From: an uncultured Bacteroidales bacterium
GTDB taxonomy: Bacteria; Bacteroidota; Bacteroidia; Bacteroidales; UBA932
Direction: 5' to 3'
NCBI GenBank assembly: GCA_900319685.1
Contig: ONPI01000001.1
Location: 1 to 38,809 of the forward strand
Length of the DNA: 38,809 bases
Shown here piece after piece: positions 1-9,600 of the stretch. A program made the position numbers and the translations under genes. The notes under the pieces were generated by a model that saw nothing but the letters and a program-made list of their open reading frames with translations, did no database searches and had not been told where the DNA came from. How positions within the stretch are numbered: the first letter of the stretch is position 1; every line of letters starts with the position of its first letter.

Positions 1-46
1 CGCCAAACCAATAATAATCACTAAACAACGTACTTATCAATTCCAT
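1..46 (-). CDS. N-terminus of a truncated unknown gene (runs off left edge)
   Basis: On the minus strand an ATG at 46 opens a frame that stays open to the window edge (15 codons, beginning MELISTLFSDYYWFG). A clear Shine-Dalgarno-like AAAGGAG lies 5 nt upstream (52-58 region), which is unusual in this phylum and is the main support for the start. The 5' region up to the insertion sequence is AT-rich. The peptide is hydrophobic and aromatic, so a membrane protein is possible, but too little is visible to name a family. Confidence 0.4.
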   Translation of the reverse strand, partial: MELISTLFSDYYWFG

Positions 47-240
47 AATAGCTCCTTTGTTTTGTTTTTGGGAACTAATTTAAAAATTTGTGCGCAATGC
101 GCCAAAATATCAGATATTCACGATCATTATCAAGCGTTTTTGACTGACACTTTGCCCAGTCATATTATGAGTTGATAGTGATTCAGCGTAATCAATGAGA
201 GTGCATCGCCTTTGGTGCGCCAAGGCGCAGCGCGGCGGAT

Positions 241-259
241 GGCAGTTGCCTCTGAGAGG
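241..259 (+). repeat. 19-bp repeat, left copy (inverted partner at 1654-1672)
   Basis: The sequence GGCAGTTGCCTCTGAGAGG recurs in inverted orientation at 1654-1672 with 18 of 19 bases identical. Each copy contains the palindrome CCTCTGAGAGG. It is followed at 261-278 by a hairpin (GTGTCC/GGACAC) that ends exactly at the IS insertion point. The copies flank the IS but lie outside its ends, so they belong to the target locus. The rest of 47-278 shows no gene. Confidence 0.6.
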
Positions 260-325
260 CGTGTCCACCCCCGGACACTGACATGACCCCCAAAAGTTAG
301 ACAAAGACTTTTGGAGGTCATTATT

Positions 326-712
326 ATGAGTAAACACAGTATTGAGGAAAGACTATCCGCCGTTAAGAGATATCTAAACGGCGAAGCATCCACTTTTATT
401 GAGAAACAGACAGGGATTGATCATCACGACATTATTGTCTATGCCATGCGTTATCGCCGTGATGGTTTGTCGGGTCTAGAAGATCGGAAGCAACATTGGT
501 GTAGTTATGATGAAAAGAAGGCGGCGATAACTGACTATTTGAAAGAATCGCTAACTTTGGAGGAAATAGCAGTGAAATACGACATAAGCATTGCATGCTT
601 TAAAAGTTGGATGCGTGCTTATAAACGCGAAGGAGCTGAATCTTTGAAAGATAAACGATACTTTCTAATCAACAATTCACTAATGGCTAAATTAACTAAG
701 GCCAGAACATGA
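326..712 (+). CDS. IS3-family transposase OrfA (HTH protein), C-terminally truncated
   Basis: 128 residues from ATG 326, preceded by GGAGGT at 313-318; the upstream TTG at 311 overlaps this ribosome binding site and is less likely. The protein has two successive helix-turn-helix units (about residues 1-50 and 60-110), as in IS150/IS3-group OrfA, which binds the element ends. Known OrfA proteins continue into a proline-rich GRPPK-like stretch and a leucine-zipper coiled coil that overlaps orfB. Here the frame changes after about residue 112 into an unrelated tail and stops. OrfA may be able to bind DNA but probably cannot multimerise or be frameshifted into OrfAB. Confidence 0.85.
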   Translation: MSKHSIEERLSAVKRYLNGEASTFIEKQTGIDHHDIIVYAMRYRRDGLSGLEDRKQHWCSYDEKKAAITDYLKESLTLEEIAVKYDISIACFKSWMRAYKREGAESLKDKRYFLINNSLMAKLTKART

Positions 713-725
713 TCTTGACAGACTG

Positions 726-1517
726 TTGAGAATCAAAGGGATGGCGCGCTCTACGTTCTATTATCACTTGAAAAGAATTGGACTTTCTGACGGTTATGAT
801 GACCTTAGGAAAGAAATACATCGCATATATGATGATAACCGCGGTTGGTATGGTTACCGACGAATCACCTTCGCTTTACGTAACGAGGGTATCTTGGTTA
901 ACCACAAAACAGTCCAGAAGTTGATGGGGCAACTGCACTTGAAGGGCAAACAGAAAAAAGTCCATTACCGCTCCTTCAAAGGAGAAGTAGGGGTAGTCGC
1001 CCCAAATGTAGTTGATCGCGACTTCTGGTCAGATAAGCCCTATCAGAAAATGACAACAGACGTATCCCAGATAACGATAAAAGACAAAAAGATGTTCTTC
1101 TCTCCTTTGCTGGATATGTATAATGGCGAGATAGTAACTTACACCATAACGGACCGTCCAGATCTACATATGGTAACCGATATGATGAGCCAAGCTCTTC
1201 GGGAGATAAGCATCCCCGAGGGCTGTATGATACACTCTGACCAAGGATGGCATTATCAGCATAAACACTATCAAAAACTCTTGAAAGACAGAGGAATAAT
1301 ACAAAGTATGTCAAGGAAAGGCAACTGTCTTGACAATGCTATGATGGAGAACTTCTTTGGAATAATGAAATCTGAGTTGCTATATTTGTACAAGTGGGAC
1401 AGCATGGAGCAGTTCAAGGCAGCTCTTCGTGAGTATGTCGACTACTACAACAACAAACGAATCAAACTACGGTTAAACGGACTAAGTCCGGTGCAATACC
1501 GGACTCAGCACATGTAA
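726..1517 (+). CDS. IS3-family transposase OrfB (DDE integrase core)
   Basis: Catalytic half of the transposase with an RNase H-like rve fold. The N-terminal HTH_21-like region (RSTFYYHLKR, then YGYRRITFAL) is followed by the acidic residues of the DDE triad: Asp in MTTDVSQ, Asp in HSDQGW, and Glu in MMENFFG. The C-terminus has the normal YYNNKRIK...L..LSPVQYR ending, so the catalytic domain is complete. The frame is open from 696 but the first start-like codon is TTG 726. In IS3 elements OrfB is made only as an OrfAB fusion by -1 frameshift; here orfB lies in the +1 frame, so productive fusion looks blocked. Confidence 0.88.
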   Translation: MRIKGMARSTFYYHLKRIGLSDGYDDLRKEIHRIYDDNRGWYGYRRITFALRNEGILVNHKTVQKLMGQLHLKGKQKKVHYRSFKGEVGVVAPNVVDRDFWSDKPYQKMTTDVSQITIKDKKMFFSPLLDMYNGEIVTYTITDRPDLHMVTDMMSQALREISIPEGCMIHSDQGWHYQHKHYQKLLKDRGIIQSMSRKGNCLDNAMMENFFGIMKSELLYLYKWDSMEQFKAALREYVDYYNNKRIKLRLNGLSPVQYRTQHM

Positions 1518-1653
1518 ATATCTATTATTAACCGTCCAACTTTTGGGGTGCACATCACACGGGCAGGGGGCGGGGCCCGTCGACAGCAAGTTATCGCGTA
1601 GCGATGACGCGGATGGCGATGGGAGGGGCCGGAGCGAACGAAGAGAGCGGAGT

Positions 1654-1672
1654 CCTCTCAGAGGTAACTGCC
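1654..1672 (-). repeat. 19-bp repeat, right copy (inverted partner at 241-259)
   Basis: Reverse complement reads GGCAGTTACCTCTGAGAGG, one mismatch from the left copy. The surrounding 1558-1695 is GC-rich, with short palindromic stretches, and shows no convincing gene. Confidence 0.6.
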
Positions 1673-1695
1673 GCCCGCAGCGGAGACTACGAGCA

Positions 1696-1732
1696 AATAA
1701 AAGAGGCCGACCCTTTGTCGACCTCTTTTATT
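1696..1732. terminator. Bidirectional intrinsic terminator
   Basis: Arms 1696-1711 and 1717-1732 (AATAAAAGAGGCCGAC and its complement, one G-T wobble) around a 5-nt loop, with A-rich and T-rich outer ends on both strands. It lies 25 bp past the stop of the minus-strand M16 protease gene and is the obvious end of that transcript. Confidence 0.88.
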
Positions 1733-1757
1733 GTCATATGCCCCAAAGGCATGGTGT

Positions 1758-4658
1758 CTAGTAGCCGAAGATCTCTTCGAGGGTGAGCTCGGTGACTGGA
1801 CCGAGGCTGCGGACGAAGTCCATGTCGAAGTCTGACTCACGGCCAAGGAGACCATAGACGTATTTCCTGTCCTTGATCCACTTCTGCTGGAATGCCTTGA
1901 CATCCTCCAGCGTCATGTTCTGGATCTTCTCGAAGACAGCCTTGTCGCGGTCTTCAGTAAGGCCAAGGTCCTTCAGGTCGAGATAATCATAGAGAACACT
2001 GATTCCGGTGGTCCTGTTGGTCCTGAGATTGTTCAGGACGGCAGTTTTCGCAACCTCGAACGCCTCAGGGGATTCCGGCATATCGTTGATGATCTTGTCG
2101 AATGCCTCTACCGCCTCGCGGAGCTTGTCGTTCTGGGATGCTATGAACGCGTAGAAGCTGTAGTCGCTCTCCTTGAAGGAAGGAGTGCGGAGGAATGCCC
2201 GTGCGGAGTAGGCGAGACCCCTGGCCTCACGCATTTCCTGGAATACGATGGCGTTCATCCCGCTGCCGAAGTAGTTGTTGTACATCGTCACGGAAGGATC
2301 GTTGGCTACATCGAACTTGTTGCCATCGTTGGAATACTGCAGGTAGTAGAACTGGTTGGCGTCGTAAGGAGCGATGAACACTTCGCTCTTCTCGACCCTC
2401 CTGTCCTGAGGGATTTCTTTTTCCAGAGCCTCAGGATTGTCGGAAACCTTGTGACAGTCGGCGATGATCTTCCTTGCAGCACCTTCGTCTGAAGGACCGT
2501 AGTAAAGGATGTCGTGTTTCTTGCCGTAGAGGTCCCTGACAGCCTGGAGCAGTTCGTCCGAAGTAAGGGCGAGGACCTGCTCGTTCGTAAGGGTGTTCTT
2601 TCCGATGAATTCAGGACCGTAGAAGATGTACCTCTGGAGTGCGGAGAAGCATCCGCTCTGGCTCAGCTTCTCGTCCGCACGGTTCTTCAGGATGTCGGAC
2701 TTCACTTCTGCAAGGATGTTGGTGTCTGCCACGGCGTTGAAGATCAGGTCTTCCACGATAGCCATAGCCTTGCCGACGTTCTCATCGAGTCCGGTTACTC
2801 CGATGTTGCTCTGCAGAGGTCCGGCGGAGTATCTCTCATTACAAGCCAGGTTGTAGAGCTCCTTCTTGATCTGCTCGGCGCTCCTGTCAGGTGTCCCGAG
2901 ATAGTCCAGGTAACGGAAGGCGATATCCAGCCGTGGATCGTTCTGGGTGCCTTTGTCGAATGTGCAGAACAAGGTTGCTATGTCGTTGAGTTCGTTCTTC
3001 TTGTAAAGGAACTCGAGGCCGCTTATCTCACCCTTCTTCATATCCTTGGAGAAGTCCAGGAATACAGGATCGATAGGCTTGACCTCAGTCTGCTGGATAT
3101 CCTTCAGGAAGGCGCTCTGCTTGTCGCGGTTGGTCTCGATAGGGGTGATGGCAGGAGCAGCGATCTTGTCTATGTTCTTGTCGACACCAAGGCGCTTGTA
3201 TGCCGTCACGTGGCTGTTGGCTCCGAGATATTCGTTGGCCCAGTCGACGATCTGCTGCTTCGTAACCTTCTCGAGACGCTTCATCTGGAGTGCATCATCC
3301 TTCCAGTTATGCTCATTGATGAAAGAGTTGACGAAAGCCATCGCGCGGTTCCCGTTCCTTTCCAGCTGGCGCATCTTGCTCAGCTTGTAGTTGTTGATGG
3401 TAGCCTGGATAAGCTCATCGTCGAAGTCTCCTGCGCGTAGTTTGGCGATTTCCTCAAGCATCAGGTCGCGGACCTGCTCAAGGGACTGCCCTGCACGAGG
3501 ATAACCGAATAGGAGGAATTCACCATAGTCCGGGCGGGCATAGTTGAATCCGAAGAAGGAATTGACTTTCTGTGCCTGGATCAGGTCCAGGTCGGCTATT
3601 CCTGCCTTTCCGTTCGAGAGGATGGAACTTACGAGGTCGCCGACTTCGCTTCTGAGGAAGTCCTTCTCACCCGGAGTCCTCCATCCTACCATCACGAATT
3701 CTGCATCCAGTCCGTATACGTTCTTCTCCACCGGTGCGGTGATAGGAGCTTCTTCCTCGTACTGGAGGGTCTTGATGTCAGGATTCGGCTCCCAGTCTCC
3801 GAAATACTTCTCGATTGTGGCCACGAAGGTGTCCGGGTCGAAGTCGCCGGAAACGCAGATCGCGATGTTGTTCGGAACGTAGAAGTTGTTGCGATGGTTC
3901 TCGATGTTGATGATCGAAGGATTCTTAAGGTGCTCCTGGGTTCCCAGGGTGGTCTGGAGTCCGTAAGGATGCTTGGTAAACAGCACGGAGTCGATAGCCT
4001 CCATTGCCTTTTCCTGGTCCTCGGTCAGGCTCATGTTCTTTTCCTCGTAGACAGCCTCCAGTTCGGTGTGGAAGCCCCTGATCACAGGATGCCTGAACCT
4101 GTCGGCCTCGATCTTGGCCCAATTGTCGATTTCGTTGGACGGGATGTCCTCGGTATAGACCGTCATATCGTTGGAAGTGAAGGCGTTGGTTCCACTGGCG
4201 CCGATTATCATCAGTTTGTCGTATTCGTTCGGGATGGCGATCTTGGAAGCCTCGTAGCTGATCGAGTCTATCTTGTGGTAGAGGGCTATCCTTTCGGCAG
4301 GGTCGGTCTTGGTCCTGTAAACTTCGAACAGAGCCCTGATGGAATCGAGGAGCGGTTTCTCAGCCTCGTAGTCGGAGGTTCCGAAATTCTCGCTGCCTTT
4401 GAACATAAGGTGCTCGAGATAGTGGGAGAGACCGGTGGTCTCGTGAGGGTCGTTCTTGCTGCCGACCTTCACGGCGATGTAGGTCTGCAGGCGAGGTGTT
4501 TCCTTGTTGACGGACATATATACCTTCAGTCCGTTGTCAAGGGTGTAGATCTTTGTCTTCAGAGGATCCCCCTTGACGGTCTCGTACTTGTACTTGTGGC
4601 AGGATGCCAGGGAGACCAGTGTCAGTGCGGCTAACGCCGCGAGGATGATTTTTCTCAT
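1758..4658 (-). CDS. M16 family zinc metallopeptidase (insulinase/pitrilysin-like), lipoprotein
   Basis: About 966 residues from ATG 4658. The N-terminus [20 protein letters not shown] is a type II signal with Cys20 as the likely lipidation site, so the enzyme is probably anchored in the periplasm or at the surface. The inverted zinc motif HxxEH is seen as H79-Y-L-E82-H83, and the third zinc ligand Glu lies in the [10 protein letters not shown] segment near residue 200, after an insertion relative to shorter members. The length fits two tandem M16 halves. The second half has no HxxEH, the usual active/inactive pair that encloses peptides up to a few kDa. An upstream in-frame ATG (4664) would add only two residues; still earlier starts spoil the signal peptide. 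A TAAGTTTG -7 box lies about 45 nt upstream and a strong terminator follows. Confidence 0.92.
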   Translation of the reverse strand: MRKIILAALAALTLVSLASCHKYKYETVKGDPLKTKIYTLDNGLKVYMSVNKETPRLQTYIAVKVGSKNDPHETTGLSHYLEHLMFKGSENFGTSDYEAEKPLLDSIRALFEVYRTKTDPAERIALYHKIDSISYEASKIAIPNEYDKLMIIGASGTNAFTSNDMTVYTEDIPSNEIDNWAKIEADRFRHPVIRGFHTELEAVYEEKNMSLTEDQEKAMEAIDSVLFTKHPYGLQTTLGTQEHLKNPSIINIENHRNNFYVPNNIAICVSGDFDPDTFVATIEKYFGDWEPNPDIKTLQYEEEAPITAPVEKNVYGLDAEFVMVGWRTPGEKDFLRSEVGDLVSSILSNGKAGIADLDLIQAQKVNSFFGFNYARPDYGEFLLFGYPRAGQSLEQVRDLMLEEIAKLRAGDFDDELIQATINNYKLSKMRQLERNGNRAMAFVNSFINEHNWKDDALQMKRLEKVTKQQIVDWANEYLGANSHVTAYKRLGVDKNIDKIAAPAITPIETNRDKQSAFLKDIQQTEVKPIDPVFLDFSKDMKKGEISGLEFLYKKNELNDIATLFCTFDKGTQNDPRLDIAFRYLDYLGTPDRSAEQIKKELYNLACNERYSAGPLQSNIGVTGLDENVGKAMAIVEDLIFNAVADTNILAEVKSDILKNRADEKLSQSGCFSALQRYIFYGPEFIGKNTLTNEQVLALTSDELLQAVRDLYGKKHDILYYGPSDEGAARKIIADCHKVSDNPEALEKEIPQDRRVEKSEVFIAPYDANQFYYLQYSNDGNKFDVANDPSVTMYNNYFGSGMNAIVFQEMREARGLAYSARAFLRTPSFKESDYSFYAFIASQNDKLREAVEAFDKIINDMPESPEAFEVAKTAVLNNLRTNRTTGISVLYDYLDLKDLGLTEDRDKAVFEKIQNMTLEDVKAFQQKWIKDRKYVYGLLGRESDFDMDFVRSLGPVTELTLEEIFGY

Positions 4659-4701
4659 TATCATACAGTTTTGGTTTGTTCTCAAACAGGCTTGCAAATA
4701 A

Positions 4702-4709
4702 CAAACTTA
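4702..4709 (-). promoter_or_regulatory. -7 promoter box for the M16 peptidase gene
   Basis: Minus strand reads TAAGTTTG, an exact match to the Bacteroidetes TAnnTTTG -7 consensus, 43 nt upstream of the ATG at 4658. It is divergent from the smpB promoter in the same 111-bp spacer. Confidence 0.6.
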
Positions 4710-4738
4710 GCGATTAAAAACTGCAACACCAAGAAAAG

Positions 4739-4757
4739 TAGCTATATTTGCATTCCC
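4739..4757 (+). promoter_or_regulatory. smpB promoter (-7 box TATATTTG at 4743-4750)
   Basis: Exact TAnnTTTG match; transcription would start near 4756, giving a leader of about 14 nt before ATG 4770. The whole 19-bp block TAGCTATATTTGCATTCCC is repeated identically in front of the tRNA-Leu gene at 26852-26870. Confidence 0.7.
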
Positions 4758-4769
4758 GTAACTGAATAT

Positions 4770-5225
4770 ATGGCAAAGCAGAAGGAGCATAAAATAGAGA
4801 TCAGGAACAAGAAAGCATCGTTCGACTACGAGTTCCTGGAGACCTACGAGGCCGGAATCGTCCTCGTGGGAACCGAAATCAAGTCCATCCGCCTGGGAAA
4901 GGTTTCCCTGGTGGATTCCTACTGCTATTTCGTCGGTAACGAGCTCTTTGTCAAGGGCATGAACGTGGCTACCTACTTCTGGGGGTCATGGGGGCAGCAC
5001 GAGCCGCTCCGCGACCGCAAGCTGTTGCTTACCAAGAGGGAACTGCGCCACCTGCACCAGGCGGTGAAAGAAAAGGGCCTCACGATCGTGGCCGTGAAGC
5101 TCTTTGTCAACGATGAAGGTTACGCCAAACTGGTCATAGCCCTTGCCAAAGGCAAGAAGGTATATGACAAGCGCCAGTCCATCAAGGAGAAGGATGTCCG
5201 CCGCGAAATGGAACGTGGAGACTAG
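4770..5225 (+). CDS. smpB: SsrA-binding protein SmpB
   Basis: 151 residues, the normal family length. SmpB binds tmRNA (SsrA) and brings it to stalled ribosomes for trans-translation. Visible family marks are the N-terminal [20 protein letters not shown] region, the GTEIKSIR motif of the OB-like barrel, and the basic C-terminal tail ([20 protein letters not shown]) that enters the ribosomal A site and mRNA channel. ATG 4770 is chosen because it begins [10 protein letters not shown] and lies just after the promoter box. The stop codon overlaps that of the convergent metK gene through the shared tetranucleotide CTAG (5222-5225). Confidence 0.97.
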   Translation: MAKQKEHKIEIRNKKASFDYEFLETYEAGIVLVGTEIKSIRLGKVSLVDSYCYFVGNELFVKGMNVATYFWGSWGQHEPLRDRKLLLTKRELRHLHQAVKEKGLTIVAVKLFVNDEGYAKLVIALAKGKKVYDKRQSIKEKDVRREMERGD

Positions 5226-6436
5226 ATCCCGAACTCTGACTTGATTGCATCCACCGCGTCAAGCTTTTCCCAACCGAAGAACTGCATGCCGTCCTTGACG
5301 TAAGGCTCGCGGCCGAAATGGCCGTAAGTCGCTGTAGGTGAATAAATAGGATTCTTGAGTCCGAACTTGCGGATGATAGCCGCCGGCCTGAGGTCGAAAA
5401 GCTTGCCGATCCTGGCAGCGATCTCGGCGTCGGAGATTATTCCGGTGCCTTTGGTATCCACGAATATGCTCACCGGCTCTGCGACTCCGATGGCATAGGC
5501 CAGTTGTACCACCATCTCCTCGGCGACACCTGCAGCAACCATATTCTTTGCAATGTACCTGGCTGCATAGGCTGCGCTTCTATCCACCTTCGAAGGGTCC
5601 TTCCCGGAGAATGCTCCGCCTCCGTGAGGCGCGCGTCCGCCGTAGGTGTCCACTATTATCTTCCTGCCGGTCAGGCCTGTATCGCCGGCCGGGCCGCCGA
5701 TCACGAACTTCCCGGTAGGATTCACGAATAACTTGTAGTCGCCCTTGAAAAGGGAAGCGGTCTCCGGGTCGAGGGATGCTATAACTCTAGGAATCAGGAT
5801 ATTCCGGACATCGCTCTCAATCTTTGCGCTCATCGCCTCGTCGGAGTCGAACTCATCGTGCTGGGTGGAAACCACGATAGTATGCACGCGTACGGGATGG
5901 TTGTTCTCGTCGAATTCTATCGTGTACTGCGATTTGGAATCAGGCCTCAGGTACGGCATCAGTTCCGGAGTGTTGTGCCGGATGTCCGCCAATATCTTGA
6001 GGGTGAGGTGCGAGAGGTACAGGGCGAGCGGCATGTAGTGTCCCGTAGCCTTGCAGGCATATCCGAACATCATGCCCTGGTCGCCGGCACCCTGCTGCTC
6101 AGGGTCTTCGCGGACGACTCCGCGGTTGATGTCCCGGCTCTGTTCGTGGATTTCGGAAAGTATTCCGCATGAATCCGCGTCGAACATGTATTCGGACTTG
6201 TCGTAGCCTATCCTGTGGATTACGTCCCGGACGGTTTTCTGGATGTCCACATAGGCGTTGTCGGAACGGACTTCGCCGCCGACAAGGACCAATCCCGTCG
6301 AGCAGAATGTCTCGCAGGCTACCTTAGCCTCCGGATCCTGGCGCAGGAATTCATCAAGGATTGCATCTGAAATCTGGTCGGCCACCTTGTCAGGATGGCC
6401 CTCGGAGACTGACTCCGAAGTAAAAAGATAGTTCAT
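5222..6436 (-). CDS. metK: S-adenosylmethionine synthetase
   Basis: 404 residues. Makes S-adenosylmethionine from methionine and ATP in the cytosol. Recognised by [18 protein letters not shown] at the N-terminus (His14 and Asp16 of the ATP site), the hexapeptide GAGDQG, and the glycine-rich [19 protein letters not shown] loop that binds triphosphate. The length is slightly above the classical 380-390 residues. The gene overlaps smpB tail to tail by 4 bp, so there is no room for a dedicated terminator. A SAM-II riboswitch occupies the leader, implying end-product feedback on translation. Confidence 0.98.
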   Translation of the reverse strand: MNYLFTSESVSEGHPDKVADQISDAILDEFLRQDPEAKVACETFCSTGLVLVGGEVRSDNAYVDIQKTVRDVIHRIGYDKSEYMFDADSCGILSEIHEQSRDINRGVVREDPEQQGAGDQGMMFGYACKATGHYMPLALYLSHLTLKILADIRHNTPELMPYLRPDSKSQYTIEFDENNHPVRVHTIVVSTQHDEFDSDEAMSAKIESDVRNILIPRVIASLDPETASLFKGDYKLFVNPTGKFVIGGPAGDTGLTGRKIIVDTYGGRAPHGGGAFSGKDPSKVDRSAAYAARYIAKNMVAAGVAEEMVVQLAYAIGVAEPVSIFVDTKGTGIISDAEIAARIGKLFDLRPAAIIRKFGLKNPIYSPTATYGHFGREPYVKDGMQFFGWEKLDAVDAIKSEFGI

Positions 6437-6437
6437 G

Positions 6438-6490
6438 TCTTTAGCATTTTTTAGACCGAGGTTGCAAGCGGTTCAAATCCGTCCTCGGAT
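6438..6490 (-). promoter_or_regulatory. SAM-II riboswitch in the metK leader
   Basis: Read in the mRNA sense, the leader forms stem P1 from CCGAGG (6488-6483) and CCUCGG (6461-6456). Between the arms is GGAUUUGAACCG followed by CUUGCAA, matching the SAM-II core (GAUUU, CCG, UUGCA). Downstream comes an A-rich linker and GCUAAA (6445-6440), the conserved 3' pseudoknot strand, only 3 nt before the metK AUG. SAM-II (Rfam RF00521) is an H-type pseudoknot that hides the ribosome entry site when SAM binds. It is best known from alphaproteobacteria. Its position in front of metK, the SAM-forming enzyme, fits the function. Confidence 0.85.
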
Positions 6491-6502
6491 GTTTCTAGGC
6501 TG

Positions 6503-6510
6503 CAAAGATA
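6503..6510 (-). promoter_or_regulatory. metK: -7 promoter box for metK
   Basis: Minus strand TATCTTTG, an exact TAnnTTTG match. A start near 6496 would place the whole SAM-II aptamer within a leader of about 60 nt. Confidence 0.65.
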
Positions 6511-6598
6511 TGAAAAATGTTGATAAGAATGTGGAAAACTTCATCATTTTATTCCGTTCCTCCTGCCATGAAAATTTTAGCAACCCGATAATTTGTAT

Positions 6599-6606
6599 TA
6601 ATTTCG
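6599..6606 (+). promoter_or_regulatory. Probable -7 box for the TonB receptor gene
   Basis: TAATTTCG is one base from TAnnTTTG and lies 48 nt upstream of ATG 6655. It sits in an AT-rich spacer divergent from metK. Confidence 0.45.
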
Positions 6607-6654
6607 CACGATTATATTGAGATCAAGTTTTATTTCAATACTTAATTTAGTTTT

Positions 6655-9600
6655 ATGGTTCAATTACTCAAAAAAGGATTGGCTGCCTTGGCAGCTATCT
6701 TTGCAGGAGTCGCCGCCTTCGCACAGGTTACGACTTCCAGCCTTGCCGGACGCATCAACGATGAGAACGGCGAACCTCTGGCAGGAGCGGCCGTCGTCGC
6801 CGTCCACGAGCCATCAGGTACCCAGTATGCTGCCGTAGCCAATGGTGACGGCCAGTATGCGATCAACGGTATGCGTGTCGGTGGTCCTTACAAGGTGACC
6901 ATCTCGTTCCTCGGTTACCAGACCCTGGAGTACACTGACGTTATCCTCCAGCTCGCCGAGACCTACAACCTCAACGCGACTGTCAACCCGGACAACGAGC
7001 AGCTTAACTCCTCCATAGTCATGGCTTCTCCGTCTTCGAAGTTCGCCGTTGAGAAGACTGGTGCCGCTACGAACATCAACAATTCGCAGATCACCAATCT
7101 CCCTACCGTTTCCAGGAGCATCACCGATGTCACCAGGCTTTCCCCTTACGGCGGCAACGGAATGAGCTTCGTCGGAAGCGACGGACGTAACGCCAACTTC
7201 ACCGTCGATGGTGCCAACTTCAACAACAACTTCGGTCTTTCCGACAACCTTCCTGGTGGCGGAAGCCCGATCTCCATCGATGCCATCGAGGAAATGCAGG
7301 TCGTCATCGCTCCTTATGATGTCCGCCAGACCAACTTCATCGGCGGTGGTGTCAACGCCATCACCAAGTCCGGTACCAACACCATCAAGGGAACGGCCTA
7401 TATCTATCACGACAACGAGTTCATGCATGGTGACGTGGTTTACGGAAGGGATCTCATCAGCGGAGACCGTCCAAAGGACCGCAGCACCACTTATGGTCTG
7501 ACCCTCGGCGGCCCGATCATCAAGAACAAGCTCTTCTTCTTCGTCAACTACGAAATGAAGAACAGTCCGTCCGTGGCCAACCGCTGGAGGGGCTCCACCA
7601 ACGGTGTAGCAGACCCTACCGGATACGTTTCCCGTACCAAGCTGTCCGACCTCCAGAGAGTTTCCGAGTTCGTGAAGTCGAAGTATGGATATGACACCGG
7701 TTCATGGACAGATTTCCCTGCTGACATCAGCAACAGGAAGCTCCTTGCCCGCATCGACTGGAACATCACCGACAACCACCATCTCGCCCTGCGTTACAAC
7801 AGCACCCTGAACAAGAACTGGATCGCTCCTAACGCAACCTCGATGGACGGTGGCACACGTTCTTCATATGCCCGTACTTCACAGTACTCGATGTCTTATG
7901 CCAACTCGATGTATTCGATGAACAACAAGGTGGACACCTGGTCATTCGACCTCAACAGCCGCCTCTCCGACAAGCTTTCGAACCAGTTCATCGCCACTTA
8001 TTCCAAGATCGGTGATGTCCGCGGTTCCACTTCCGACGAGTTCCCGTTCATCGACATCCAGGACGGAACCGGTAACAACGGCAACTACATCGCCCTCGGT
8101 TACGAGCTCTTCACCTGGAACAACGCCGTCCACAACAACACCATCAATGTCAAGGACGAGCTTAACTACTATGCCGGCAAGCACAAGGTCACCGGAGGTT
8201 TCACCTATGAATACCAGATGGCTGACAACCAGTACATGCGCAACGGTACAGGTTACTACCGCTATGCCAGCGTCGACGACTTCATCAACGGAGCTACTCC
8301 TGAGGTCGTCTGCCTTACCTACGGCTATGATGGCGAGGCCAAGCCTGCCGCCCGTGTAAGGTTCAGCCGTCCGGGCGTATTCCTCCAGGATGAGTGGAAT
8401 CCGACCCAGAACCTCAAGCTCATGGCCGGTATCCGTGCCGATGCCCTCCTGTTCAACAACGCCGACCTGATGACCAACAACGCCATCCTCGCGATCGACT
8501 ATTATGATGGCGATGGCAATGTCCGCAACATCGACACCGGTACATGGCCTAAGGCACGCGTTTCCATCTCTCCTCGCTTCGGCTTCTCCTGGGATGTCCT
8601 CGGCGACAAGAGCCTCAAGGTCCGCGGAGGTACAGGTGTCTTCGAAGGACGTATCCCGCTCGTATTCTTCACGAATATGCCTACCAACTCGGGTATGGTC
8701 CAGTACCAGGCCCAGATCAATGCCAAGAATGCCGCCAAGAACGGCTTCACGATGAACGAGTTCGCCGGCGGTCTGGTCACCGAAGGCGGCAAGGCTACCA
8801 TCGCAGCCCTCCAGAACAAGCTTGCATCCCTCGGTTATCCTATGAGCATCAAGCCTGAGGACGGAACCGCTCCTTCATCGATCTCAGCTGTCGATCCTGG
8901 CTTCAAGATGCCTCAGGTCTGGAAGACCTCCCTCGCAATCGACTACGCTTTCCCTACCGTATTCCCTCTTAGCATCACCGCTGAAGGTATCTTCAACAAG
9001 ACCATCAACGCCGCGACGATGGAAGACTGGAGCATCAAGCCTGTCGAGGGATTCGCAAGGTTCAACGGTGTCGACAACCGTCCTATCTTCCCGTCCAATC
9101 CTAAGACCGGATCAAGCGCATTCGTGCTCAGCAACACCAACAAGGGTTACGGATGGTCAGGCAACGTCACCATCAATGCCCGCCCTCTCGAGAACCTCAG
9201 CCTCATGGCTGCCTACACGCACACCGTCTCCAAGGAGATCACCGGTCTGCCAGGTTCCAACGCCGAGTCTGCAGTCGCTTATGTTCCTACCACCGCTGGT
9301 ATCAACAATATCAAGCTGCACAACTCCCAGTATGTCACTCCTGACCGTGTGATCGCTTCTGCGACCCTCCACGACCTGGGCGGCAACCACTACAGCCTCA
9401 TCTATGAAGCATGGCGCGGAGGATTCAACTACTCCTATATGCTCTCCAATGACATGAACGGTGACGGTTATGCCTACGATGCCATCTACATCCCTACCGA
9501 TGACGAGGTTTCTTCCAACCAGTTCCGTTTCGTCAATGCTGACAGCCGCGACCGCTTCATGGACTATGTCCACAACTCCAAGTTCCTCAGCGAGCGCCAG

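Larger units (their letters stand above)
279..1557 (+). mobile_element. IS3-family insertion sequence, probably decayed
   Basis: A 1279-bp element with TGA...TCA termini. The left end (279-302) and the reverse complement of the right end (1534-1557) match at 19 of 24 positions, sharing the block CCCCAAAAGTT. A 3-bp direct repeat CAC lies immediately outside both ends (276-278 and 1558-1560), as expected for IS3-family transposition. It carries orfA (double helix-turn-helix) and orfB (DDE integrase). The orfB frame is +1 relative to orfA, not the -1 used by IS3 programmed frameshifting, and the usual leucine-zipper segment between the two is absent. An internal deletion has therefore probably occurred. 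Confidence 0.9.

Noticed and set aside
1543..1786. Short plus-strand frames in the IS right flank
   Set aside because: They cross the IS end and the terminator and encode Arg/Gly-rich chance peptides.
6456..6488. A tRNA 3' half on the plus strand (GGTTCAAATCC inside a CCGAGG/CCTCGG stem)
   Set aside because: There is no D or anticodon arm, the T stem is imperfect, and the minus strand fits a SAM-II riboswitch in front of metK.
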